In this document: piece after piece, positions 26,020 to 34,687 of the stretch | Numbering within the stretch: the stretch's first letter is position 1 | Layout of the letters: every line of letters starts with the position of its first letter | From: Lewinellaceae bacterium | Lineage (GTDB): Bacteria > Bacteroidota > Bacteroidia > Chitinophagales > Saprospiraceae | Length of the DNA: 64,000 bases | Reading direction: 5' to 3' | NCBI GenBank assembly: GCA_020636105.1 | Contig: JACJYL010000002.1 | Location: 1,454,001 to 1,518,000, forward strand | Notes under the pieces: model-generated | Database searches by the model: none | What the model saw: only the letters and a program-made list of their open reading frames with translations | What the model was told of the DNA's origin: nothing | Program-made: the position numbers and the translations under genes

Positions 26020-26064
26020 AAGCAGGTGGGCAAGCTATAAACTAAGGTGGCTTGCCCACTGCTT
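26020..26064 (+). promoter_or_regulatory. Long stem-loop between nosZ and the next gene
   Basis: AAGCAGGTGGGCAAGC (26020-26035) pairs with GCTTGCCCACTGCTT (26050-26064) except for one bulged G, giving a 15-bp stem with a 14-nt loop. No clear T-run follows, only TTTAATAA. It could be a weak terminator or a 3' end that stabilises nosZ mRNA. Confidence 0.7.
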
Positions 26065-26102
26065 TAATAACCAGCAAATACACAAACAACAGCACATAAA
26101 AA

Positions 26103-26699
26103 ATGAAAAAATCAAAGATTTTAATGATTATCGGGACCTTGTTCCTCCTGGGATTATTTGTTTTTCCACTGTGGAATATTACCCTTGAAGCCCCTCAATA
26201 TCCTGACCCTATCGGCATGGATATCTGGATCACGAAAATTACGGATCACCAACCCAATGATGTAAAAAATATCAACCTGATGAACCACTATGTGGGCATG
26301 AAGGAAATTCCAGAACACATGAAGGAGTTCGAAGTGTTTCCCTGGGTAGTGGGCGCAATGATCGCTTTGGGGTTGATCTTTGCGTTTACAGGAAATTACA
26401 AACTCTTCCTGGTATGGTTTATTCTCATGGTTATTTTAGGCATTGCAGGCATGTATGACTTCTACCTCTGGGAGTACGATTACGGACACAGCCTCAATCC
26501 TAAGGCAGCAATAAAGTTCACCACTCCGGACGGTTCGCCCATGGCCTACCAGCCGCCTTTGATAGGCTCAAAAGTTATTCTTAACTTTAGAGCGATTTCT
26601 TTACCTATGGCAGGGGCTTATCTACTGTTCACCGGAATGGTAATTTCATTGATCGCCTTCTTTGTCGGAAAAAAGGAAGCCTCAAAAGCCCAAGAATAA
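26103..26699 (+). CDS. Nos-cluster membrane protein of unknown function
   Basis: A 198-residue protein with about four membrane helices: 7-25, ~78-97, ~101-120 and ~168-188. The loop after the first helix is extracytoplasmic and contains TLEAPQYPDPIGMDIWITKITDHQPNDVKNINLMNHYVGMKEIPEHMKEFEVFPW, which has several His and Met residues that could bind copper. Similar proteins sit between nosZ and nosL in Bacteroidota nos clusters. Function is not established; copper delivery or electron transfer support for NosZ is an inference from position. Confidence 0.8.
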   Translation: MKKSKILMIIGTLFLLGLFVFPLWNITLEAPQYPDPIGMDIWITKITDHQPNDVKNINLMNHYVGMKEIPEHMKEFEVFPWVVGAMIALGLIFAFTGNYKLFLVWFILMVILGIAGMYDFYLWEYDYGHSLNPKAAIKFTTPDGSPMAYQPPLIGSKVILNFRAISLPMAGAYLLFTGMVISLIAFFVGKKEASKAQE

Positions 26700-26724
26700 A
26701 GTCATTCATAATTCCGAAACGAAT

Positions 26725-26786
26725 AAATTCAGGCGGCAGGAAACATTCAAACCAGGATCACCCCTCGGTTACTGCTGCCTGAATTT
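26725..26786 (+). promoter_or_regulatory. Long stem-loop between the membrane protein and nosL
   Basis: AAATTCAGGCGGCAG (26725-26739) pairs with CTGCTGCCTGAATTT (26772-26786) with one G-T pair, giving a 15-bp stem and a 32-nt loop. It ends 12 nt before the first possible nosL ATG (26799). It resembles the stem-loop after nosZ in position and strength but not in sequence. Confidence 0.7.
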
Positions 26787-26822
26787 AATTAAAACCTAAT
26801 GTTTAAAGCCAAAACATTGACC

Positions 26823-27272
26823 ATGAAATTCGAATATTTAATTTATTTAACCGTCGGTTCGATCTTAACATTCTTTGTAAGTTCGTGTGCCGTGGAACCT
26901 GTTCCCATCGGTTATGGAAAAGATGCCTGCCATTTTTGCAAAATGACCATCGTAGACAATCAACATGCTGCTGAGATCGTCACAAAAAAAGGTAAAGCCT
27001 TTAAATATGATGCCATTGAATGTATGATGCAAAGCAGGTTTGACTGGCAGGAAGCAGAAATCGGCCTTTTCCTCCTGGCGGATTACGCCACTCCGGGGAA
27101 ACTGGTGGACGCAACCAAAGCGACTTTCCTGATCAGCGAAAGCCTGCCCAGCCCGATGGGTGGCAATCTCTCGGGGTTTGAAAACGAAAGTGAAGCCCGG
27201 GAAATACTCCAGGAAAATGGAGGGGAAATTATCCCCTGGGAACAATTGAAGACCCGGTACAGTAAAAAATGA
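26823..27272 (+). CDS. nosL: NosL copper-chaperone lipoprotein
   Basis: About 149 residues from ATG 26823; an in-frame ATG at 26799 is possible. The lipoprotein signal ends in FFVSSC. NosL family motifs are the GYGKDACHFCKMTIVDNQHAAEI segment (C36, C39, M41) and FKYDAIECMM. NosL binds Cu(I) and supplies copper for the CuZ centre of NosZ in the periplasm. It follows the nos membrane protein and precedes nosD after a 292-bp gap that holds a repeat element. Confidence 0.92.
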   Translation: MKFEYLIYLTVGSILTFFVSSCAVEPVPIGYGKDACHFCKMTIVDNQHAAEIVTKKGKAFKYDAIECMMQSRFDWQEAEIGLFLLADYATPGKLVDATKATFLISESLPSPMGGNLSGFENESEAREILQENGGEIIPWEQLKTRYSKK

Positions 27273-27300
27273 TTGCTGCCCGGTTTCTTAGGGATGGTTC

Positions 27301-27380
27301 AAAAATAAATTTACATTTTTCGGCGATGACTCCACTTTTGGGCCGGGGCGGAGGTGTGGCAAAAGTGTAAATTTATGTTT
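27301..27380 (+). repeat. Hairpin element A (GATGACTCC family)
   Basis: Arms at 27305-27320 (ATAAATTTACATTTTT) and 27361-27376 (AAAAAGTGTAAATTTAT-like) give a 16-bp stem with one G-T pair. The ~40-nt loop has GGCGATGACTCC near its start and GGAGGTGTGGCAAA near its end. An element with the same plan but different stem bases is at 34556-34635. It lies in the nosL-nosD gap. Confidence 0.65.
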
Positions 27381-27413
27381 ACCGCGTTTCTTAAATGTTT
27401 TTTTTAATCTTTT

Positions 27414-27456
27414 GTGAAAATCAGATTTCACTGACTTTTGTTAGAATCTATTTTTG
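27414..27456 (+). promoter_or_regulatory. Candidate operator and -7 box upstream of nosD
   Basis: GTGAAA (27414-27419) and TTTCAC (27426-27431) form a 6-bp inverted repeat with a 6-bp spacer. TATTTTTG at 27449-27456 matches the TAnnTTTG box. This suggests a second promoter for nosDFY about 110 nt upstream of nosD. No convincing -33 box was found. Confidence 0.35.
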
Positions 27457-27564
27457 CTCCCGCACCTGTCTGCGTCCTTTTCAAGCATAAAGCATGCTTT
27501 TAGATTTTTTCAACCTGTACCGCATCAAAAATGAATTAAAAACAACCAAACACCTGATTGAATA

Positions 27565-28800
27565 ATGACCAGAATTTTCCTCATAATCACCTTACAATGC
27601 ATTGGCCTGCTTTCTTTTGGAAAAACCATCGAAGTTTGCCCCGCCTGCAAAGTCAAGTCAATAAAGGAAGCCATAAACCTGGCCAGCCCTTTCGACACCA
27701 TCCTTGTCAAAAAAGGGCTTTACAAGGAACATGAGATCAGTATTGCCAAACCCCTGGTATTAATTGGCCTCCATCAGCCTGTTGTTGACGGAGAGGAAAA
27801 GGGGGCCATTTTTGAGATCGGAGCCGATAGCGTGACCTTATCCGGCTTTGTCATCAACAATGTGGCCCACAGCCATACGAAAGACTATGCAGCAGTCCAT
27901 GCTTTTAAAATCGGACATTTCCTGTTCGAAAAAAATACTTTCAACAACCCGTTTTTTGCCTACCTGATCGAAAAGTCTCACGACGGGATCATTCGAAAAA
28001 ATGTGATCAACGGCAATGCCATTGTAGAACACAACTCCGGCAACGGCATTCATCTATGGCACTGCAACAATATGGAAATACTGGAAAACGAGGTGTACCA
28101 GATGCGCGACGGCATTTATTTTGAGTTTGTCAAATCGAGTAAAGTGGCAAAAAACATCAGCAAGCGAAACATCCGTTACGGCCTCCATTTCATGTTCTCC
28201 AACAACGACGAATACCTCGACAACCTTTTTGAGAACAATGGCGCAGGAGTGGCCGTGATGTTCTCTAAATACATTTTCATGCGTAATAATACTTTCCGAC
28301 TGAACTGGGGAACGGCCTCTTACGGACTATTGCTAAAAGAAATTTACGACGCCGAAATAAAACACAATACCTTTGAGGAAAACACCATAGGCGTAAATGC
28401 AGATGGCTCGACGAGGGTAAACTTTGAAGAAAACATTTTCCTCAATAACGGCTGGGCCATAAAATTCCTGGGAGCCTGCTACAGCAATAAATTAAAGCAA
28501 AATAATTTCCTGAACAATTCTTTTGGAATTGCCTACCAGGGAGGCATGAACGGTAATCTTTTCGACCGCAATTTTTGGAGCGGGTACACCGGTTACGACC
28601 TGGACAGGAACGGCATCGGAGATGTTCCCTACAGGCCAATAAACCTCTTTTCCTACGTCGTCAACAAAAACCCTGAAACCATTGTACTGCTGAGAAGTTT
28701 ATTTGTTGACATCATCAATTTCTCTGAAAAAGTATCCCCCGTTTTCACCCCGGATCAACTGAAAGACGAAAATCCTTTAATGAAACCCGCAAAATGGTAG
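27565..28800 (+). CDS. nosD: Periplasmic copper-site maturation protein NosD
   Basis: A 411-residue secreted right-handed beta-helix protein. A signal peptide (LIITLQCIGLLSFGK) is followed by carbohydrate-binding/sugar-hydrolase-type parallel beta-helix repeats across residues 30-350, including NGNAIVEHNSGNGIHLWHCNNMEILENEVYQMRDGIYFEF. NosD works with the NosFY ABC transporter in CuZ assembly on NosZ. The stop overlaps the nosF start by 7 nt, so translation is coupled. The segment after ~365 is predicted to be extended and non-repetitive. Confidence 0.93.
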   Translation: MTRIFLIITLQCIGLLSFGKTIEVCPACKVKSIKEAINLASPFDTILVKKGLYKEHEISIAKPLVLIGLHQPVVDGEEKGAIFEIGADSVTLSGFVINNVAHSHTKDYAAVHAFKIGHFLFEKNTFNNPFFAYLIEKSHDGIIRKNVINGNAIVEHNSGNGIHLWHCNNMEILENEVYQMRDGIYFEFVKSSKVAKNISKRNIRYGLHFMFSNNDEYLDNLFENNGAGVAVMFSKYIFMRNNTFRLNWGTASYGLLLKEIYDAEIKHNTFEENTIGVNADGSTRVNFEENIFLNNGWAIKFLGACYSNKLKQNNFLNNSFGIAYQGGMNGNLFDRNFWSGYTGYDLDRNGIGDVPYRPINLFSYVVNKNPETIVLLRSLFVDIINFSEKVSPVFTPDQLKDENPLMKPAKW

Positions 28801-29501
28801 AAATAAAAAAACTTTACAAAAGCTTTGGTCCGGTCGATGTCCTACAGGGAATAAATCTCTCTATCGAAGATAAGGGAATAATCGCTATCCTCGGGCCCAA
28901 CGGATCCGGGAAAACTACGCTCATCAAAAGTATCCTGGGCATGGTCATTCCTCAGAAAGGACAGATATTGATCGACGGTAAGGAAGTCATTGGCAAATGG
29001 GAATACAGGAATGAAATTTCCTATTTGCCGCAGATTGCCAATTTTCCACAAAACATCAAAGTCAGGGAATTGATCGATATGATCAAAAATTTACGCAGTG
29101 AGACCTCCCTGGATGAAGAGTTGATCCAGCTGTTCAAACTCGGTCCGTTCCTCGATAAAAAATTGGGCAACCTGTCGGGCGGAACCCGTCAAAAGGTGAA
29201 TGTGGTCATGACTTTTATGTTCGACTCTCCCCTCATCATTTTAGATGAACCCACATCAGGGCTGGATCCTGTGGCGTTGATTTATTTAAAAGAATTAATC
29301 GCAAAGGAAAAAAAGAAAGGCAAAACGATTCTCATTACCACTCATATCATGAACCTGGTGGAAGAGATTGCCGACCGGGTTATTTTCCTGCTCGATGGCA
29401 ATATTTATTTTGACGGCACGGTAGGCATGCTTAAACAACAAACGCAACAGTCGAACCTGGAACACGCCATTGCGGAAATTCTGAAGGGTACTTATGCTTA
29501 A
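28794..29501 (+). CDS. nosF: ABC transporter ATP-binding protein NosF
   Basis: A 235-residue ABC ATPase. Walker A is GPNGSGKTT (about 34-42), the Q-loop lies in LPQIANFPQ, the signature is LSGGTRQKV (127-135), Walker B is LIILDE (147-152), and the switch His is in TTHIM. It powers NosY to provide a sulfur species or energy for CuZ assembly through NosD. Start codon overlaps nosD, and nosY begins 26 nt downstream. Confidence 0.95.
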   Translation: MVEIKKLYKSFGPVDVLQGINLSIEDKGIIAILGPNGSGKTTLIKSILGMVIPQKGQILIDGKEVIGKWEYRNEISYLPQIANFPQNIKVRELIDMIKNLRSETSLDEELIQLFKLGPFLDKKLGNLSGGTRQKVNVVMTFMFDSPLIILDEPTSGLDPVALIYLKELIAKEKKKGKTILITTHIMNLVEEIADRVIFLLDGNIYFDGTVGMLKQQTQQSNLEHAIAEILKGTYA

Positions 29502-29526
29502 ACGAACCGATAAACTTTAGCAAGAA

Positions 29527-30309
29527 ATGTTTAAAATATTAAAATACAGTTTTTTTGACCTGATGCGTAGCAGATGGAGTTATGTGTATTTCCTGTTTTA
29601 CCTGGTATTGGGTTTTGTGTTATTTTTTCTGAACAGCGATGTGAACAAAGCGGTCATCACTTTACTGAACATCATCATCGTCCTGACCCCCTTGATCGGG
29701 ACAATTTTCGGGGTGATGTATTATTACAGTTCAAGAGAATTCGTTGAATTACTGCTTTCGCAACCGCTTAAGCGAAGCACCATTTTTGTAGGGCAATACC
29801 TGGGGGTTTCCATTTCCCTTTCACTCAGTCTGATCATCGGGCTGGGAATTCCCTTTGTGGCCTACGGCGTTTTCAGGTCGGGTGATATCTGGGATTTCAC
29901 CTCGCTGCTGATCACGGGAGGTTTTCTTACTTTTATCTTTGTTGCCCTGGCGTATAACATAGCCCTTTCCTTTAATGATAAGATAAAAGGATTTGGTTTT
30001 GCCATATTACTCTGGCTGTTTATGGCCGTCATTTACGATGGACTCATCATGATTATGATGATCAGTTTCCAGGATTATCCTTTGGATAAATTTGCCCTGG
30101 GGGCCATGATGTTCAACCCTATTGACCTGTCAAGGGTATTGATCCTCCTAAAGCTTGACATATCAGCGTTACTGGGTTATACAGGAGCTGTTTTTCAACA
30201 ATTTTTCGGAACATCCAACGGGATGATCATTTCAATGACCGTTTTATTGATATGGATATTGATGCCCCTATGGCGCATGATAAGGGTCTCCAGGAAAAAA
30301 GACTTCTGA
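29527..30309 (+). CDS. nosY: ABC transporter permease NosY
   Basis: A 260-residue integral membrane protein with six hydrophobic segments (near 18-36, 47-67, 95-115, 130-150, 160-182 and 232-250). It is the ABC-2 type permease that pairs with NosF. The segment YYYSSREFVELLLSQPLKRSTIFVGQYLGVS after the second helix is typical of NosY. It is the last canonical nos gene; an MFS gene follows after 50 nt on the same strand. Confidence 0.93.
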   Translation: MFKILKYSFFDLMRSRWSYVYFLFYLVLGFVLFFLNSDVNKAVITLLNIIIVLTPLIGTIFGVMYYYSSREFVELLLSQPLKRSTIFVGQYLGVSISLSLSLIIGLGIPFVAYGVFRSGDIWDFTSLLITGGFLTFIFVALAYNIALSFNDKIKGFGFAILLWLFMAVIYDGLIMIMMISFQDYPLDKFALGAMMFNPIDLSRVLILLKLDISALLGYTGAVFQQFFGTSNGMIISMTVLLIWILMPLWRMIRVSRKKDF

Positions 30310-30359
30310 TTGTGACTTAAAACACAAGTAATTCCATAAACAAAGGGTAATTTTGCCCA

Positions 30360-31592
30360 ATGGAACTGAGCCGCAACATATCGAACAGGAATTTTAAATC
30401 CTACATATGGCACGCTATTTTTGCGGCGCTTGCGATCAACTTCATGGATGTGGATACGGTGCTGCCTGCTATGCTGATCCATTCGGGAGGGGGCACATTT
30501 CTGGTGGGACTGATGTCGGCCATCATGCTGGGTGGTTCCAGGATGTCTCAGCTTTTTTTTACACCTTTCCTGCAAAACAGGCAGCATAAAAAGATATTTT
30601 TACTGGTGGGAATTAATTCGAGGATATTTTCCCTACTGGGGCTGGCTCTTTTATTTTACCTGTCGCCTCAAATCACCCAGGAGTGGGTCATCATCTTCAT
30701 ATTTATGCTTATCATAACCTTTTCCATAGGCGGGGCTTTTGCAGAGATTCCCTATACCGATATCATAGGCAAGTCCATTTTCCCTGAAAGCAGGAAACGC
30801 TTTTTTTCCCTCAAGCAATTGCTCTCTGGAGTCAGCGTTTTCCTTTCGGCCCTGGCGGCTCAGCAACTGCTTCATCACTTCACCTTTCCTGACAATTACC
30901 TGGCCATGTTTTTGCTGGCGGCAGCCTTCCTGGGATTGGCCTCCATCGGGTTTTATTCCATCATCGAATTCATCAAGGAAGAGCACAAAACAGAACGTAT
31001 TCCCAACCTGAAAGTTTTCGTTCAAAAAATTGTCAAAGAATTAAAAGAACACCAACAGCTCACTTTTTACATCCTTGTGGTGAATACACTGGGGGTCGGC
31101 CTGGCCATTTTGCCTTTTATCATCCTTTTTGCAAAAACTAAAATGGTGGTCAATGCTACGGTGGTGGGAGAACTTCTCGTTTTTAAAACCATCGGCCTGG
31201 TGTTGACGAGTTTCGTCATTTACCAATTTTCCAATAAATTCAAGTACAAGCAGTTGCTGTATTTTTCCATATCCCTCCTGATTCTCATGGTGATTACCGC
31301 CATAATATTCATGGAACACCCCTTTGTTTTTCGGTTGCTCTTTTTATGTGGCGGCATTTTTGTCTCCCTTTTTACCATCACCAAAGCCGGCCTTCTACTG
31401 GAAATTTCGACCGATCAAAACCGGGCATTTTATACCGGACTTACCGGTGCCAGCAATCTTTTACTCACTATTTTCCCTCTGATTTCAGGGATAATAATTG
31501 GCCTTTGGGGATTTGCCTATTTTTTTGGACTGACGCTATTCCTCCTTCTGTTGAGTGGCTATTTTGCCTACCATCTTAAATGTTATAGTTAA
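30360..31592 (+). CDS. MFS transporter downstream of nosY
   Basis: A 410-residue major-facilitator protein with about 12 membrane helices. A TAATTTTG box at 30348-30355 ends just 4 nt before the ATG, so it may have its own nearly leaderless start. The substrate is not evident. Its place between nosY and a thioredoxin-like gene suggests the operon continues, but I see no copper- or nitrate-specific motif. The central cytoplasmic loop is EFIKEEHKTERIPNLKVFVQKIVKELKEHQQ. Confidence 0.8.
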   Translation: MELSRNISNRNFKSYIWHAIFAALAINFMDVDTVLPAMLIHSGGGTFLVGLMSAIMLGGSRMSQLFFTPFLQNRQHKKIFLLVGINSRIFSLLGLALLFYLSPQITQEWVIIFIFMLIITFSIGGAFAEIPYTDIIGKSIFPESRKRFFSLKQLLSGVSVFLSALAAQQLLHHFTFPDNYLAMFLLAAAFLGLASIGFYSIIEFIKEEHKTERIPNLKVFVQKIVKELKEHQQLTFYILVVNTLGVGLAILPFIILFAKTKMVVNATVVGELLVFKTIGLVLTSFVIYQFSNKFKYKQLLYFSISLLILMVITAIIFMEHPFVFRLLFLCGGIFVSLFTITKAGLLLEISTDQNRAFYTGLTGASNLLLTIFPLISGIIIGLWGFAYFFGLTLFLLLLSGYFAYHLKCYS

Positions 31593-31602
31593 AAAATAAA
31601 AC

Positions 31603-32208
31603 ATGTTAACGGAAAAAATAAAAAACTACTGGCAAAATAAAAGCAACTGGAACAAAATTTCGGATGCCATTTTCCTTGCATTAATCATCACTTTACTGTT
31701 CCCGGGAGGGAGAATGGCCATTGGCGGTTTTGTCAATCGGCTAAAAGCAATGATCATTAGCCCTTCGGTTCAGGCAGATGGCCCTACCCTATCTTCCGAC
31801 GAATACCAATGGCCACTCTCCAATTTGGAAGGTCAGCCCGTGAACCTGAAGGACTATAAAGGTAAAGTAGTGTTCCTGAACCTTTGGGCGACCTGGTGCC
31901 CCCCTTGCGTCGGAGAAATGCCGGAGATCCAAAAACTCTACGACCGTTTTAAGGACAACAATGAGATTGCTTTTTTAATGGTTTCGAATGAACCTCCTGC
32001 TAAAATAAAATCATTTATAGACAAACGGGGATTTACTTTCCCGGTCTATTCTACACAATACAATCCGCCCGCGCCTTTTTCCACGCAGAGCATTCCCACC
32101 ACTTTTGTCCTTTCAAAAAACGGGCAAATAAAAATACGGGAAACGGGAGCCTACAACTGGGGAGGAAGTAAAACAGTTGACATTATTGTAGGCTTACTGG
32201 CGGAATAG
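31603..32208 (+). CDS. TlpA/ResA-like membrane-anchored thioredoxin
   Basis: A 201-residue protein with an N-terminal membrane anchor at about 21-36 and a periplasmic thioredoxin-like domain. The active site is WATWCPPC (C99, C102), followed by the cis-Pro region SIPTTFVLSKNGQI. Such proteins reduce disulfides during cytochrome c or copper-site maturation. At the end of the nos cluster, a role in preparing CuA cysteines or cytochrome c cysteines is plausible but unproved. It begins 10 nt after the MFS stop and ends 17 nt before a convergent gene. Confidence 0.88.
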   Translation: MLTEKIKNYWQNKSNWNKISDAIFLALIITLLFPGGRMAIGGFVNRLKAMIISPSVQADGPTLSSDEYQWPLSNLEGQPVNLKDYKGKVVFLNLWATWCPPCVGEMPEIQKLYDRFKDNNEIAFLMVSNEPPAKIKSFIDKRGFTFPVYSTQYNPPAPFSTQSIPTTFVLSKNGQIKIRETGAYNWGGSKTVDIIVGLLAE

Positions 32209-32225
32209 ATTATCCGGAAAGATGA

Positions 32226-34259
32226 TTATCGCACCAAAATTACACTCCCCGTATATTGTTGAAACCAGCCGTCCAGAAATTCCACCTCAACCACATAGGC
32301 AAAAACACTTTCGTTTAGATTTTTGCGTCCTAATTTGCCATCCCAGCCAAAAGCAGGGTCATTGGGGGCAAATTCCCTGGTTTCATGCACCATACTTCCC
32401 CATCGGTCATAAACGGTAAAAGATCTGATCAGGGCCACATCTTTTCCGGCGTTGATGTAAAAAATGTCGTTTACGCCATCGCCGTTGGGTGAAAAAACAT
32501 TAGGGATAAAAACGTTCCGGGTTCGGTCGAGGTAAATGGTAATGGCATCGGAAGCCCGGCATCCGTTCACATCCGTATAGGTAAAGTGAAAGGTCTGTGT
32601 ATTTTCAAGTGGCCGAATGAGCTGATTGAAACAGGAATCACAGGAGAACAGATCTTCCGGTATCCAATTCCAGCCTGCCACCTGTGACTCGTCAATATTG
32701 ATGAGGGGCACAAGTTCATACTCACACCCCAACGGTAAATAAAAATCTTCTCCAAGATCGGCGATCAGCTGGACTTCGCTTCCTACCGTTACAAGCGTAT
32801 CCCACTCGCAACCTATGGCATCTTTGATCGTTACCCGGTATTGCCCGGAAGGCAGGTATTCCGCTCTGTTGGTATAAGACAAAATGGTGTCGCCAAACGA
32901 ATACAAAAACGGAGGAGTCCCTCCAAAAACCGTATCAATGACAATTCGGCCGTTGATCATTTCAAAACAGGGAGCAAAGGCAGCAACTTCGGCACCGTAA
33001 GGCTTTTCCTCATTGAGGGTCACCAACACCTGGTCGGCTGCTATGCACCCATTGATGGTATTTAGAACTTCGAGCTGGTAAAGGCCTGGCGCATCCACCA
33101 CCGGAAAAAGGGTTTGAGCCCCGGAGGTGATGTTCCCTCCGCTGGTCGTCCATTGATAGGTAAAATTATTGCCAAAGGATGAGCCGATCCCGTTGAGTTC
33201 AATTTGTGGCGTAACACAATTGAGTTCTCCACCCCCTCCGGTCTTGGCAAAAGGGGTATTGGCGTCGATAAAAACGACAACGGTATCCACTGCCGCACAT
33301 TGAGTAACCTGGTCTGAGACGGTAAGAAAATAAGCTCCCGGTTCATTGATGGTCGGGGTGGGTGTATTGGCTCCGGAGACAATATTCCCGGAGGAAGTGG
33401 CCCATTGATAATTCAAAGCGTTAAATCCAAAGGAATGACTCCCATCCAGCATGATCATCGTATTGTTCAGGCAATTTAAGGTATCAGCGGTGCCTGCCTC
33501 CGCAATGGGCAAAGGGGCCTCCTCGACCATCACGAAAGTGGAATCAGTACAACCACTGGCATCCTCTATATATAACTGGTACGTTCCGGGCATATCAATG
33601 AGCGCCATGGTTGAATTTTCACCGGAAAGGATGTTCCCGTCAAGGGTTGACCATTCCTGGATCAGTCCTGGATTGCTAGACCATGTAGTGGCTTCAAGGG
33701 TAAGGGTTTGACCTTCACATAAATACCCTGGAGGATCGATAACAACTTCCGCCGGAGAAAGCGTTATGCCGTCGAGCAGGGCATAGGAGTAATCACAAAC
33801 ATCTCCCCCTTTGCCGTCCATCATGAGGTAATAAACCTGGCCAATAACGAGATTCGTTGCCAGCATGACCCCGGTTCCGTTGTTGGGCACGGGATCCAGG
33901 CAGTTGGATTTCGATATAAAAAAATTGCAATCATCCGTCTCAAAAACGTGGACCTGCAGTCCGTTGCCCTGGTTGCATCCGAAAACAGATACTTCAATTT
34001 CAAGTGAGGTTGACCCTGCAATAAAAGAGATCCAGTTGTTGTTTTCCACGACCCCGCAAAAGGCATTAGGCGTTCCTGAATTGGTGGCACCACTGTTATC
34101 CGAACAATACCCGTCCAGATCACAAAGTAAAGGTGCATTGGCGCAGGTATTGGCCGGCGGCAACGGGAAGTTGCAATTTTGAGCGAATGAAATGCTCAGG
34201 CCAAAGCATGAAAAACAAAAAGTGGCCAACCAAAATTTTAGCATAGCAATGCGGTGCAT
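32226..34259 (-). CDS. Secreted CHU_C-type (T9SS type B) surface protein
   Basis: A 677-residue secreted protein. The signal peptide is LKFWLATFCFSCFGLSISFAQ (start ATG 34259, or 34244). Several PKD/Ig-like domains are visible as repeated motifs (YQWATSSGNIVSGANTPTPTINEPGAYFLTVSD and YQWTTSGGNITSGAQTLFPVVDAPGLYQLEVLN). The C-terminal ~90 residues match the gliding-motility-associated CHU_C sorting domain (NVFIPNVFSPNGDGVNDIFYI..VYDRWGSMVHET). It should be exported by the type IX system and attached to the surface, probably as an adhesin. No catalytic domain is seen. Confidence 0.88.
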   Translation of the reverse strand: MHRIAMLKFWLATFCFSCFGLSISFAQNCNFPLPPANTCANAPLLCDLDGYCSDNSGATNSGTPNAFCGVVENNNWISFIAGSTSLEIEVSVFGCNQGNGLQVHVFETDDCNFFISKSNCLDPVPNNGTGVMLATNLVIGQVYYLMMDGKGGDVCDYSYALLDGITLSPAEVVIDPPGYLCEGQTLTLEATTWSSNPGLIQEWSTLDGNILSGENSTMALIDMPGTYQLYIEDASGCTDSTFVMVEEAPLPIAEAGTADTLNCLNNTMIMLDGSHSFGFNALNYQWATSSGNIVSGANTPTPTINEPGAYFLTVSDQVTQCAAVDTVVVFIDANTPFAKTGGGGELNCVTPQIELNGIGSSFGNNFTYQWTTSGGNITSGAQTLFPVVDAPGLYQLEVLNTINGCIAADQVLVTLNEEKPYGAEVAAFAPCFEMINGRIVIDTVFGGTPPFLYSFGDTILSYTNRAEYLPSGQYRVTIKDAIGCEWDTLVTVGSEVQLIADLGEDFYLPLGCEYELVPLINIDESQVAGWNWIPEDLFSCDSCFNQLIRPLENTQTFHFTYTDVNGCRASDAITIYLDRTRNVFIPNVFSPNGDGVNDIFYINAGKDVALIRSFTVYDRWGSMVHETREFAPNDPAFGWDGKLGRKNLNESVFAYVVEVEFLDGWFQQYTGSVILVR

Positions 34260-34473
34260 AGTTTAGGGTGTTTTTTAGTAACCTCAGAAAGATTACGCAA
34301 AGATTGGCGATAACGATCTGATTTACAAACGGAAGGTCGGAAAAGTTTGTCGTAAATACGCTGAAAAAAAAATGAATGGGAAGCGAGGATGGTTAGCAGT
34401 CGACCGAAAATTGTGCAAAAAACTTCCAGGTGGAGCATATTTCCTGAAATTGAAAGTTCATCCGCACAGCATT

Positions 34474-34512
34474 CGCAGATTTTCGCGGGTAATGATTCTG
34501 CGAAAATCTGCG
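34474..34512 (+). repeat. Perfect 13-bp inverted repeat CGCAGATTTTCGC
   Basis: CGCAGATTTTCGC (34474-34486) and GCGAAAATCTGCG (34500-34512) form a perfect 13-bp stem with a 13-nt loop. The loop and inner arm (TTCGCGGGTAATGATTCTGC) closely match TTCGCAGGTAATAATCTGC at 41397-41415. No T-run flanks either side, so it is not an obvious terminator. Confidence 0.75.
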
Positions 34513-34555
34513 GTTTCTGCGTGAATATTACGTAAGCTCCTGGAAGGAACATTTT

Positions 34556-34635
34556 AAAAATAAATTGACCTGTTTTTGGGGATGACTCCTTTTAGTGACT
34601 TGGGTGAAGCAGCGGCAAATTGGTCAATTCATTTT
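34556..34635 (+). repeat. Hairpin element B (GATGACTCC family)
   Basis: AAAATAAATTGACC (34557-34570) pairs with GGTCAATTCATTTT (34622-34635) with one mismatch. Loop blocks GGGGATGACTCC and GCAGCGGCAAA match element A at 27301-27380. The stem positions that differ between A and B (TTACA vs TTGACC) are changed on both strands, so pairing is kept. Confidence 0.65.
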
Positions 34636-34687
34636 CATCAAATCACCAGAAAATGGCTAAAAATCCTGGCCGGGTTATGTCCAGAGA

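Larger units (their letters stand above)
34260..34687. other. Intergenic region with two hairpin elements
   Basis: This 428-bp gap contains a 13-bp perfect inverted repeat (34474-34512) and hairpin element B (34556-34635), described separately. The remainder should hold the promoter of the CHU_C gene on the minus strand. I see no ORF worth calling. Confidence 0.6.

Noticed and set aside
25992..26102. Stem-loop after nosZ as a definite terminator
   Set aside because: There is no T-run after the stem, and the downstream nos genes need transcription, so I list it only as a stem-loop.
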